A DNA stretch of 64,000 nucleotides from Argentina anserina (Eukaryota; Streptophyta; Magnoliopsida; Rosales; Rosaceae). The DNA lies in contig NC_065876.1 of assembly GCF_933775445.1 (NCBI RefSeq), positions 1,860,001-1,924,000 of the forward strand. The letters run 5' to 3'. Below are positions 47,143 to 59,588 of this stretch, in pieces (positions within the stretch are counted from its first letter, which is position 1; the number at the start of each line of letters is the position of its first letter). A program made the translations under genes and the position numbers. The notes below the pieces were generated by a model, which worked only from the letters and a program-made list of their open reading frames with translations, was not told the DNA's origin and did no database searches.

Positions 47143-50100
47143 AACATGCAGATGTATATATTTGATGAAAACGGATTATTCCCGGCCTGTTAACTTTGTC
47201 GTGAACCCAAGTTCAAGATCACGAGTCACGACCGTTGCCCGGCGGCCGACCCTTTTAAATGTATACATATTATACATTTATACATGCATGGTACTACGAA
47301 TCATATGACCCACACGGCCACACGAGTCGTCACATTGTCTTGGAAAAACGAAAACCCTCACTAGCCTCCAGCAGATCGCATTATATCTTGGGTTGGAAAT
47401 TGATCAAACCCGTGAGAAAAACCAAACAAACATGTTTCTTTGACCAGTTATTTTCATTCCAACGGTATTATTACATGATTAATAATTTAATATACATTCA
47501 TGTATGTATGTAGGCAATGATGTATACGTACTTGATAGAACCTCTTAGTCATTTTTTACGGTTTTCTGTGTGGTATGCTGAGGACTTTTGTGCTTGTTTT
47601 GTATATGAAGTATGCAATATATACTTAATTATCTTATAATATATCATATAAGTTTCTGGACTCTTTACTCTGTTTGGTTGCCGAGAAACATTGTTCCTCA
47701 TAAACAAGAGATTTCTGCAGAAAGAAAAAAAGAACAAATGAACCATTGTCCCTCGATCATAAACATTGTTTGCGATTCACATTTGGCAATAGGTGCAATA
47801 GAAATATTGAACACACTGTTTGAAGGTGGAAAACAAGGAGCAAAGATGGCCGATTCATACAATTTTATCCTTTTCTAATACTATAGAAGCCAGACAGCCG
47901 GTATAAGTGTCAGCTAGTTTGCGTTTTCACCTCTTTGATTACTTATACATCTCATCTTCGAAGCAACTAAATCAAACACTTCACATATCAACGTACATTT
48001 ACACGTATATAAAGACATTTAGTTAACGTTAGTACATTCTAAATCACGGATAATTAATAGCATAAGCAGCAGTAAAATTTAGTATATATAAGAACGCTTC
48101 TGATTAAATGGCCGGAAAAGTTTGAAAACAGCCATTGCTGACTAACCAGAAGGTCGAAAACCACCTTTATATGGATATATATAGAATTAGAGTTTTCCCA
48201 AGTCCCGGCTTTCATGTACGTGTAGAAAAGTGTGACATGATCACATAGTGAGTAAAACTAGATGTCCCGATCACTATTAAGAACCAGATCGGTGTGCCCC
48301 CCCCCCATCATTGATAGTGAATGTCCATTTCTTAGAAGTCGTTAGGTATTGAGGTACCTAAATCACAGTTTTATATGGTACGGATCTCGTTACCTATCGA
48401 GAAACAAAGACCCCGTGCCAAGATTGACTTGCCATCAAGCTGAGAATTTTCCGAAGAAATCAAGATTGGTTTATTCACATTCTTAGTCCAACTTTTCAAT
48501 AGCTGCCGAATTAGATTTTTTAGGGATTCTATTTACACCTCTAAAATGACTAAATATATCTCCTCATTTTTCTTATTTCTATTTGACTTTTTCAACTCAG
48601 ATAAAAACGATAAACATAAATTATTGGTGAAAGTTATTGTTCCTCCTCCTTTTCTCTATTACCTCGTCCTCACTCTATCTCTTTCTATTATTTTCTTCAT
48701 TTGACATATAATTCAATCTTTGAGCTTTGATTGATCGAAATTTAAACTTATCGGTCAAATTGAACAAGTATGTTCAAAAGATCAATATTCAATGTCTTCG
48801 ATCTACTAAATCTAAGATAAGAATATTGCTCCAGACCTTATAACCAAGTCGATCATAAGTCTCTCCCATATTAGGGCTTTTCTGGACTCAACCAAAAGTT
48901 TTAGCATGATAGTTGAATAGCACCCAATAAGCCACACGAAGAACAAGGATTCAAGGTAATAAAAGGCTCTCCCAGACCAAACCGACTTGAACTATCCTCA
49001 GCATATTCCTGTAATCAATCTATTCAACAGGCCCATCTACCTTTTCCTAATCTTCTCTCCAAAATAAGTTCATAAGAATACATGAATTTTGCGATTGCGC
49101 CAACCAAGTTCTTCTTACAGAGAACTCTTGTATAGCGTCCGTCATCGATTTAATATAGACGATGATAATTGAATGTCATTTCAATTATTCTCACTATGCG
49201 CCATGAGGAGAAATTCCAGGAATTAATTGGTGGATTGCAAGAGTGTAATCATTCTAAGTTTTCCAGGTTCATACATTAAATAATCTCTTCCAACATTGTC
49301 AGTATCTCTTTGTAGTTTGTTATTAGGTGAGCCACCACGACACAAATTAACCATACTATGTCAATGTGATAATGAAGTTACCTTGCACTCCAAGCTTTGT
49401 CTTACTTAAAACGATGTGAATAATTTTTGGTATGTCCTCGTATGTAATAATCTCTCGAGTTATATGCGTAATTCATTCTATATTTTCATATACACATTGT
49501 GAGAAAATATATATAGTCACCATCTCACTAGTCTACCCATAAATTTTTTCTCTCGAACTCTTTACTTAACAATTATGTTCTAGGAAGTACAAAGGAAAGC
49601 GGGTCCATCTCAACTTTTTCAATTGCATAGAGACATTCCACTTCACCGAGTTCACTCTATTCAGGGAAAAAACAAACAATTTAAACTTTCTTTTGTGAGA
49701 TCTCAAACATTTTGCAACCAATTCTCCAAAACCATTAGTGCCCTTTTGACTCATGGAAGATGCTATTCCCTAGCCCTATTTGCTTGTAAACTTCCTTATA
49801 TAGATTGAAATAAAGCAACACGCCATTAGTTCAAGTTCCACCAAATGTCATTTGGAGCATAATATGATTCTGTTTAATTATAATGCAAAGAAAGAGACGA
49901 CCATGTCATTTATAAAATCCAAGTCCACACAAACCAACGTGAAACGCATATACACGCAGTCAGAAGGGCTCTCTATTCTGTTCCGAGTCGAATTCCACAG
50001 CCGGTTTAAGCGAACCGGTCAACTTCTGCGGCTCAAACTCCTACAACTATCTAAACCAACAAGAGCTTTCAGACATCAGTATATGATAATTTTTAACCAG

Positions 50101-50378
50101 TAATCAATAGATTAATAAAAAATTCACATATATATATTTTAAAGTGTAATTGTAATAGAAGCAGCAAAATTGAGAAGGACGTTGATCCAAGTCTGTATAT
50201 GCAGGCGCTCTATGTTTCTTCAACGACATTCCACAAACATATTCAAACTTCCAAGTTTCAAACTTTCTCATTTCATCAACTTGTAAATTCTTAATCTTTA
50301 GGCACCCACGTACAATCAAATTCATCATTCTTTCAATTTGTTTAGCTTCTCAATCCTAGTGGAGACCCCAGAAAAATC
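47143..50378. other. Gene-poor intergenic region, receptor-kinase promoter at right
   Basis: No exon recognised. It includes a run of ten C at 48297-48306. The last few hundred bases before 50379 should be the promoter and leader of the LRR receptor kinase. ORFs at 47259, 47612, 49566, 49852 and 50104 show no family resemblance. Confidence 0.45.
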
Positions 50379-53300
50379 ATGTACTCGAACTCGAAAACTA
50401 ATTCATGGCGCTCTGTTCTGTTGTGTTCATCCATTTTCTCACTCATCATCGTGATCACAGGTACGTGTTCATGTTTTAAGGTTGAAATATTTATCTGGGT
50501 TTTATTGTTTTCAAGTTCTTAATTCGACCCAGTTGGATCATTTCCCGAGATAGATTGAGAATTAAGTTTAAACACTCCTGGGGCATTGTCAGAGAATCTA
50601 ACAGTTGTGTTTTTCGAGGTTGATTTTGTTGGTTTTTTTTCTTCTTTTGATTTTTGAATTTTGATTATTATCTGATACAGAGTCTGCAACTGTTATGATT
50701 GATTCACAGCTGAAGTTGTAGCGGGAGATTCTGTAGACACAGACATGGAAGTTTTGCTGAGTCTTAAAGCTTTTCTTCAAGAACATAACAAAGTAAACCA
50801 AGGCAGATACTCAGAATGGAATCAAAACATTAACCCCTGTACTTGGCCTAGAATTAAATGCAACAGCGAGAGCAGAGTTACCGGAATCTATCTATCCGAC
50901 AGCAAAATATCCGGTGAAGTTTTCGGAAACTTCTCGGCCCTGACACATCTTTCGGAGCTGGACCTGTCCGAGAACACTCTCGGTGGAGCTATCCCGGACG
51001 ACTTGAGTCAATGCCAGAGCCTCAAGAAATTGAATTTGTCACATAACATTCTAGAAGGTGAGCTGAGATTGCAGGGGTTGAGTCAACTGGAGGTTCTTGA
51101 TTTGTCTGTGAATAGGTTTTATGGGGATATGAAGATTAGCTTCCCTGAAATTTGCAAGAGCTTGGTGGTGGCAAATGTGTCTTCCAACAACTTTACCGGT
51201 AGGATTGACCAGTACTTTGAAGAGTGCTATAATTTGCAGTACTTGGATTTGAGCTCAAACAATTTTAGTGGCGATGTGTGGGTTGGATTCGCAAGGCTTA
51301 GGGAGTTTTCGGCGTCTGAGAATTATCTCAGTGGGACTATTTCGCCTTCTATCTTCAATGGCAGTTGTAGCTTGGTGAGTTTGGACCTGTCAGTGAACAA
51401 TTTTTCTGGTGAAGTTCCAAAGGAGATTTCAAATTGCCGGAATTTGCTTACGTTGAATCTCTGGGGGAACGAATTTACAGGGCTAATTCCATCTGAGATT
51501 GGAAGCATTCGGAGTCTGGAGACTTTGTTTTTGGGAAATAACAGTTTCTCTAGAGTGATTCCGGAAGCCCTTTTGAATTTGAGCAACTTGGTGTTCTTGG
51601 ATTTGAGCAGGAATAATTTTGGTGGAGATATACAGGAGATTTTTGGGAGATTTACACAGGTGAAGTTTCTTGTGCTGCACTCAAATTCATACATAGGTGG
51701 TATATATACATCTGGAATTCTCAAGCTACCTAAGGTTACTCGTTTAGATCTGAGTCACAACAATTTTACAGGTTCTTTACCACTTGAAATTGCTGAAATG
51801 CCAAGTTTGAAGTACTTATTCCTTGCCTACAATCAATTCAGTGGAACTATTCCACCAGAGTATGGGAATTTGTCACAGCTCCAAGCATTAGACCTTTCTT
51901 TCAACAGCCTAACCGGGTCCATCCCCGCCACCATAGGAAAGTTGAGCTCTCTCTTGTGGTTGATGCTTGCTGATAATTCTCTAACAGGTCCAATTCCTAG
52001 GGAGTTAGGGAATTGTACTAGCTTGTTGTGGCTGAACCTTTCCAACAACAAGCTCAATGGAACAATCCCATATGAGTTGAAGAACATAGGGACAAATGCT
52101 GGTTCAACATTTGAATCAAACAATAAGATCAAGGATCAAATCGTAGCTGGATCCGGGGAGTGCTTAGCAATGAAGAGATGGATTCCAGCAGACTACCCTC
52201 CATTTAGTTTTGTGTACACAATCCTCACCAGAAAGAGTTGTCGAAGCATATGGGATCGGCTACTTAAAGGAAATGGCCTTTTCCCCATATGTGTTGCTGG
52301 TTCTGCAGTAAGGACCTTCCAAATCTCAGGTTATGTACAACTAAGTGGCAACCAACTATCAGGTCAGGTCCCTCCAGAGATTGGTGAGATGAAAAAATTT
52401 AGTATGATGAATTTGGGTTTCAATCAATTAACTGGAGAACTCCCTGCAGGGATAGGACAAATTCCACTAGTAGTGTTTAACCTCACTAGGAACAGTTTCT
52501 CAGGCGAAATTCCAATGGAAATTGGGAACATTAAGTGTATGCAGAATCTTGATTTGTCCTACAATAACTTTTCTGGTACATTTCCTGTAAGCTTAAACAG
52601 CGTGAATGATCTAAGCAAGTTCAATATCTCATACAATCCACTCATTTCTGGTGTTATTCCTTCAAGTGGGCAGTTGGCAACATTTGAAAAGGAGTCTTAC
52701 CTTGGTAATCCTCTACTTGTTCTACCGGAGTTTCTCACCAACTCCACAGATCACTCAAGAAACAAAGCAACTAGTTTTTCAAGAAAGCCTGCAAAGATTG
52801 CTGCTTATTTGGTGTTTTTGCTAGTACTGACCTTCTTGATATGTGGAGTCTTTTCACTTATTATGTTCTTACATATGAAGAGCCCAGCAGACGAGCCACA
52901 AGGGTATCTGCTGTCACACCGTAGATACCGGCATGATTTTGCATCAAGCTCAAACTCTTCATCACCTTGGTTATCAGATACTGTCAAGGTCATTCGACTG
53001 GACAAAACAGCTTTCACACATACCGACATTTTGAAGGCCACAGGAAACTTTTCAGAAGGGAGGATCATAGGGAGAGGAGGGTTTGGAACAGTGTACCAAG
53101 GAGTGTTGCCTGATGGTAGAGAAGTAGCAGTGAAGAAGCTTCAAAGAGAAGGACTTGAAGGCGAAAGGGAATTCCGAGCTGAGATGGAAGTTCTTACTGG
53201 AAATGGGTTTGGATGGCCTCACCCAAATCTTGTGCAACTTCATGGTTGGTGTCATGATGGTTCAGAGAAAATACTAGTCTATGAGTTCATGGAAGGTGGG

Positions 53301-53927
53301 AGTTTGGAGGATATTATATGTGACAAAGTAAGACTAAGATGGCGCAGGCGTATTGATGTTGCAGTGGATGTGGCTAGAGCCTTGGTGTTTCTACATCACG
53401 AGTGCTTCCCTGCTATCGTGCACCGTGATGTGAAGGCTAGCAATGTGCTGCTAGATAAGGATGGAAAGGCAAGAGTGACAGATTTTGGGCTGGCTAGAAT
53501 TGTTGATGCAGGGGATAGTCATGTAAGCACAATGGTGGCTGGGACTGTTGGTTATGTTGCACCAGAATATGGACAGACATGGCAAGCCACAACAAAAGGA
53601 GACGTGTACAGTTATGGAGTCCTAGCAATGGAATTGGCAACCGGAAGGAGAGCAGTGGATGGAGGAGAGGAGTGCCTGGTGGAATGGGCCAGAAGGGTGA
53701 TGGGAAACGGACGGCTAGGATTCAATCGTTCTGTGATGCCGGTTATGCTTATGGGGTCTGGACTGGTTGATGGGGCTGAAGAGATGTGTGAGTTACTAAG
53801 GGTTGGCATAAAGTGCACAGCTGAGGCACCGCAGTCTAGACCAAACATGAAGGAAGTTCTAGCAGTGCTGATAAAGATAGCCAATATCCAAGGGGATTTT
53901 AGTTATGGTTCTCCTCCCTCATTTTGA
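50379..53927 (+). CDS. NILR1: LRR receptor-like kinase, NILR1/At1g74360-like
   Basis: Two exons, 50379-50460 and 50710-53927, give 1099 aa (Arabidopsis NILR1 is about 1100). The first exon encodes MYSNSKTNSWR plus a hydrophobic stretch, the signal peptide. The ectodomain has an N-terminal cap with NPCTWPRIKC, then about twenty leucine-rich repeats. Between repeats, at about 488-572, lies an irregular island with extra cysteines, as in LRR-X (BRI1/PSKR-like) receptors. One transmembrane helix is near 722-748. The kinase domain (about 808-1085) shows GRGGFGTVYQG, VAVKK, HRDVKASNVLL, DFGLA and APEYGQ, an RD-type and probably active kinase. NILR1 is known in Arabidopsis for immunity to root nematodes. 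Ligand identity here is only inferred from that. The second-exon acceptor at 50709 is required to join the signal peptide to TAEVVAGD. Confidence 0.93.
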
Positions 53928-55545
53928 TAATTTTTTAGCCTAGGCTATGTCCATATCCATTTATAATGCTAAAATTTCTTTATAGTTTATATTTAATTGC
54001 ATAGAATTCATTATGTTAAAGGATCAACTCAGTTTTGCACATTAGCTCCGTATGACTTGAACAGTGCTGTTGGCCTGAACTCTTAGTCCTAAGAACACTG
54101 GGCTTTCAGTCCCAACAAAGCCGCAGGTTCTGGAAATTGAATGCCTCATTTTGTTTTGCAGTGCAGAACACAATTGTTCCTTAACTCGAATTTCCGGCCT
54201 AATCTGATAATGTGAAGAGAATACAAAGGGAATAGCTAGTTAGTTGGATTCTTGGAGATTTCCCAACTTGAAAATTCCTACAGGAGTGATGAAAGAAAAA
54301 TGTTCAGTTTAACATCTTAAGATTTGAAGAAAGAACTATACATCACAATGTTTTGCTACTTATTTGAAGTACAGGGAAGCAAGAAACTATCCTCATGTCT
54401 ATTTACTAAAAGTAAACAGCAGGAAACTGAACATTCTTGAATTCAATCATTTAATAATCCAAAACTTGAGGTCGACACGCAATTTTGTTCTAATTCAATT
54501 CTACTTTGATTGAAAAGTGAAAACCAATTTTGTATTGTGGGGACTCGGAGCTCATACCTTGGCAGTTGGTACATATTGAATCTACAGACGACGATTCTGA
54601 AATGGCCGACACCCTTTTGGTATGAGTGTGATGCCAACAATAATCAATAATGCAAATTGGATGTGAGTAATTCTATATTTAGTTACATTTACTGTGTATA
54701 AACACACACGCACATATATATATAACTCTTTTTCATTAACTTCTGCTCGAGCTTTTACGCGTACCAGCATTTGCTCTAGGAGGCACCAATTAACTACCTA
54801 AGTTGTGATTTTAAGCTTTCTTTTTCCCTTCTGCACTATGAGATCAGAACAGGATATAAAGTAAGTTCTAAATACAGCTCAAGCTTAAAGCATATGCAAG
54901 CAAAACAATTTTTCTTTTTACACGTTTTGTTCCCCACACAGTAGGTCCTAGCTAGCTTCACTAAGAGTTAAAAAGGATTAGGAACAGGAATGCTTTGTTT
55001 CATGTTTATCCAGTCTGAGTTGTAATTTCCGGGTTCACAGAAGCAAACTAAGGCAATGATGTTCAATTGTTCATCTAGAGAAACAAAATCTTGTAAGAGA
55101 TTCTCGAATTCCAAGATAGCATGCAAAATTCACCATCAGTGCTATCGTGGGAGGATAAATCCAAAATTTTTAAGGAACAAAGCCGGATTCCTAAGGATTT
55201 GAGACTAGATTATGTGGACTGTGGAGGTATAGATGAGACTATAAATGAGCTAGAGCCTAAAATGCCTACTTAAGTTTTTGCACCTCCAGATGCAACATTC
55301 CTATTAAAAATATTTGCAGCTGGATATAAATCAAATGACTTCAAGTCATGAATGATAGGATTTGGACATCTTTGTCATACCTGAAATGATTACGGTTTTG
55401 AGTGTACCATCAAGTTCCCCTTCACTAGCTTTTTAGTTTCAAAAAGAATTAAATAAAATTTTTGAATGAATATATTCTGCCTTTATATTTGGCTGTCCAT
55501 GAGGCAAAGTGTAGGAAAGAGAGCTAGGAGTAGAACATAGAGATC
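53928..55545. other. Intergenic between receptor kinase and dCTP pyrophosphatase
   Basis: The left part is the receptor-kinase 3' UTR. The right end is the promoter of the next gene. No exon or transposon was recognised. A CTTAGTCCTAAG palindrome near 54081 is not part of a tRNA. Confidence 0.45.
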
Positions 55546-56026
55546 ATGGAGAGCTCTTTTGAGTTTCCAAGAGATGAAAACAAAGATGTTTCACTTCAAG
55601 AACTGCGAGACAGGCTTGCTGAGTTTGCTCAAGTTAGGGGTTGGGAACAATACCACAGTCCTAGAAATCTCCTTCTCGCACTAGTAAGTAGTTAAAAAAA
55701 CTCAGATCGATCATTCAATTCAAGCCTCAATATATTTTATATATGTTTATATATTATATACTATTATCGATCTGCAGGTTGCAGAGGTTGGAGAGCTGTC
55801 GGAGATTTTCCAGTGGAAGGGTGAAGTTGCAAGAGGACTACCAAACTGGAGCTCTGATGACAAAGAGCATTTAGGAGAGGAGATCTCTGATGTGCTGCTC
55901 TATTTGATCCAGCTTGCCGATGTTTGCGGCCTTGATCTTGGACAAGCAGCACTCAGTAAGATTGTCAAAAATGCTAGGAAGTACCCAATTCCTAACCAAA
56001 CACCAGCTGAAGCTTCAACAAATTAG
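55546..56026 (+). CDS. DCTPP1: dCTP pyrophosphatase 1-like (MazG-type all-alpha NTP pyrophosphatase)
   Basis: Two exons, 55546-55683 and 55778-56026, encode 128 aa, the usual size for the plant enzyme. The metal-binding MazG pattern is present: EVGELSEIFQW with paired glutamates (about residues 49-56), and EEISDVLLYLIQLAD (about 79-93) supplying the E-x-x-D pair. The N-terminus (SLQELRDRLAEFAQVRGWEQ) and HSPRNLLLAL are typical of the RS21-C6/DCTPP1 subfamily. The enzyme hydrolyses dCTP and modified dCTPs to dCMP and pyrophosphate, cleaning the nucleotide pool. It is a soluble protein without a visible transit peptide. The intron is 94 bp, and the donor after CTA gives a phase-0 join to GTTGCAGAG. 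The C-terminus (PNQTPAEASTN) is short and variable in the family. Confidence 0.93.
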
Positions 56027-57114
56027 CTAGCCATTTTTCATGTAATAACCAACTAGCTAGCTTTCAAGAACCAGATTACCTTTTCAATTCTGTGTATTTT
56101 GAATCTTTATTTGGAAAATCTATGTAATGTGCTTCTTGTTTGAGAAATGAGAATAAGCTGGAGTATGTTTTAGTGTTATCTGGTAACTAGAAACTAGGCC
56201 ATTGCTTTGAAGCATAGAATGAACAATAAAACAAGGTAGGGACTTGATGCTCATGCCATATTATCAATTGGTCATGTAGGGCTAACAGTCCAACCATCAT
56301 TAGTGGTTATCAGGGTAGCTTAATGTGACCCATGATTCCCTGGTAGTATGTTTGCCACAAGGTGTGTCTACCATGTTGTGAAGTGTGAACCACTTCAAAA
56401 GAGATTCTAAGCAAAGATCTTGAGTGGTTAAATATTCCTTATTCTTTTTCATTATGACTTATGAAATGAAATAGATTACTAAAGGAATCTATAGATGTTT
56501 AGAGCAAACAGAATTTACAATGTCAAATATAATAGCATGAGAATACTCATTATACGAATCGTATTAGTCCAAGTAACACCATCTATATATTTATGACCTG
56601 AATTCGTCAAAGCATCAGGTACAAAATTTGCATATGAACATTAGACGATTATCATTTGTTTGGCGCACCAGGGGAAATGTGAACTTCAGGGAAATGATTT
56701 TAGGATAAAAAGGTACACGAATCTGGGGGATATTGAAAGCCCATTATCTAATGTCTACTATCAAATGCTGTTACTACTTACTGCACTTAAGCCATTTTAG
56801 AACATAGCCCAATAAAATCTGTGGCTCTACCTTTTCTACCAAGAATGAGAATCATGACTTCAGGACCATGTCACAAGCATCACAATCACATCAATTATTG
56901 ACCTATCATATCAACAAGTGAACAAACTAATAGTTTGTCATAATCGGAATCAATTTGACTGATAATTTCCAGTTTATCAATCATCCATACCACGTCAGCT
57001 AGCTATTTATCGTAGTAAATTACCGCATGTTCGGTAAATATTGTTCAACAAACATCTGTGCGACCATGTATCTTTTCTTGGAAGAACGTCAAAACTAAAG
57101 AAAGATAGCCATTC
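56027..57114. other. Intergenic, nothing recognised
   Basis: It includes the pyrophosphatase 3' UTR at left. No exon, RNA gene or bounded repeat before the foldback element. Confidence 0.45.
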
Positions 57115-58224
57115 TGCATCAAGTTCTAAATTATAGTGGCAATGTCAATGTAGTACTCATACTCATAAAATTATTAATGTGGCACACAAACTCATATTTC
57201 ACTATCAACGTGACATATGAGATTATTTTTCATCATGACGTCGTTATTTTGGTCATGTGTCGTTCACGTGCCTTTAAATACTAAAATTATTTTAACAAAA
57301 AATTCTAACATCAATTCTCAAACTTTTGTGATAATGTCAAAGTAATATCCAAACTCACAATTCTCTATCAATATAATGCTAAAGACCATTATCTATTACA
57401 AAATATATATTTTTCACATGTCGTTCTCGTATTCCTAGAAAAAATAATTACTAAAATGATATTAATGTCAATTGAAATAAGGTTTTTTCACATCTCAAAA
57501 ATCTTTATTCTTTTCTAATTTTGAGATTCGAAGTCAAATCGTGACTCTCAATCCTTGAGAGAAAGATTTTAGAAGCTCCAATTTTGATTATAAATCATAA
57601 CTTGAATCAATGGCAGTGGTGATTAATACCTTCGTCTGGAAACCGACATCGACGCTCTACATTTTCATCTTCTTTGCTTGCCTCAATCTTCTCCATTATC
57701 TTTTTCACGTATGCCTCACTTATCGCCAACAACACCGCCTTTGCTACCACCAAACTCTGTTGTTGTTCGACCTCGTTGTTGGTGATGATCACATACTACT
57801 TGAAGAGCGAGAGAAGTCAGCGTTAGACCGTCTCTCTGATAATAGCTCGAACTTAAGATTGACGCAAACTAGTCTTGACGGAAAATGGAAGATTTGAGGA
57901 TGAGACAACACCATGAGGAAAATGGTTTCCGATGACATGTTTATAAAGAATTATGAGTTAAAGTACTACACTGGTAATTTTCCAAGTATGTGTACTATTT
58001 TGACCGTGTTACAAGAGTTTGTAAACTGTTGCTAAAACTTTTTGTTAAAGTAATTTCAGTATTTACTTTTTTTAAAGGCACGTGAGTGACACATGACCAA
58101 CATGACGAAAAATGGTCTTAAACGTCACATTGCTAGTGAAATATGAATTTGGGTATCACATTTATAGTTTTTTTTAGTTTGTGTACTACATTGATTTTGC
58201 CACCATGATTTAGGTCCTGATGCA
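57115..58224. mobile_element. Foldback element with about 190-bp inverted arms (MULE-like)
   Basis: The left arm (about 57115-57300) and right arm (about 58030-58224) are inverted copies with roughly 75-80% identity by eye. They begin TGCATCA, contain GTGGCAA and TCAATGTAGTAC, and share GGTCATGTGTC and CACGTGCC inside. Long imperfect terminal inverted repeats suit non-autonomous Mutator-like or foldback elements. No clean target duplication was found. The opposing 57607-57792 and 57610-57897 ORFs in the core have no recognisable domain. Confidence 0.65.
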
Positions 58225-58654
58225 AAAAAAAAAAATTCTTTAACCAATATCACATGACAAAGAGCTTAGTAATTATATGAATTACTAAAAGTTACCATAA
58301 CAACTTGCTAGATTAATAAAAGAAGCCCAAAAGAAGTAAATAAAATGTGGCCCGTGAAAGCGAGACGCACGGTCCAACATTTCAATGGCACATAAGTAAT
58401 TTTGATCTAAAAGGAATAGAAAATTGGAAGGACAGAGACTTTCTGTACAAATCGACATCGGGGATTGGATGACTGGTGCCCACCGCAGAATTTTTCGCCG
58501 TATTACGCACAACCTTGTACTGATAATTCTTTTTTCTACCCCTTAATTGTCTAATATTTGCAAATAAAACCCTTAAGCTTTTACATATTCACAAAGACTA
58601 TTCATTCTTTAATCATACTTATAGGGACCATCTTTTTGCCTTTTTTTATTGTAA
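58225..58654. other. Spacer between two repeats
   Basis: AT-rich, with no feature recognised. Confidence 0.4.
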
Positions 58655-59588
58655 GAGTATTTCCAATGGAGATGTTTTTTGATTTTATCAAATTTTGAAT
58701 TTGATATGTGACATGTCAAAAATAACTAGTGCAAATTTTGACAAATGTAAGCTCCAATAGAATTGTTAAAATTTGAATATTATTCGAGTATTTACCAGTA
58801 TTTATCAGCTGATGTATCAATTCTAATTCTTCTGGTGTTCAAGTTTTTGCTGATATATGAGAAATCTTATCACATTTTGTTAATTAAAAACCAATAAGAA
58901 ATGCATATATGAACCAAACTCTCTAGTGATTCGACTTCTATTACTTTCAACAACAAATCACAATTAAAAATGGAGTACATGAACTTCCAGCTTGCCTAAA
59001 GCTGCTGTTTTTTTTTTTTTTTGCAAATTGGCCTATAAACAAACTGTGGCAAAATCAAACATATCAAAACTTGATCTTGGTGATGCTCATAAGGCCCAAA
59101 ACATTTCTTAAAAAGTAAAACATCAAAGGAGTGATGAAAGGACGAACTTACGGATGCAAATAAACATCAATTAATATCAAATTCAGCAACCCAACTCTCA
59201 CTCCAGAGAAGACGCTTTTGGAAAATTATATCTAAGATTGGACTCCTCATCACTAATTGATGCTTGCTTATTTATACTGAGGCATACCCATTCCTAATTA
59301 AGCTGACCCATACAAAATCAAACTAGGATGATTCATTTCAAAATCTAAGATAATGGATACTTTTATGAAGCTTTAAACTGAGATGAAAAGAGAGAGATAA
59401 AGAAATCAGAGAGAGCGAGAAGAATTTGACATTTCTCCCAGCCCTGTCAAATTTGATAGTATGAGTTCGTTAGTCAAAGTCATGTGGCGCCATGTATGAA
59501 TTAACTACTCCTTTGGAGTTGGGCTACCGTGTCTTTTGTTACCATTACTGTCTCCAGGTGTCATTTGACACTACCACTGTAGATGGCC
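58655..59588. mobile_element. Harbinger-like element related to 37501-38239
   Basis: Bounded by TAA at 58652-58654 and 59589-59591. The ends GAGTATTTCCAATGG and, inverted, GGCCATCTACAGTGG are only partly matched. Near each end are TCAAATTTTGAATTTGA-type words and, at the right, a CTGTCAAATTTGATAGTATGA segment. The 37501 element carries a similar CTGTCAAAAATGACAGTATGA at its right, suggesting one family. No transposase. Confidence 0.45.

Noticed and set aside
54060..54130. tRNA-like palindromic stretch
   Set aside because: It does not form a cloverleaf with A and B boxes at proper spacing.
57607..57897. Opposing ORFs in the foldback element core
   Set aside because: Short, unrecognised, and inside a non-autonomous element.
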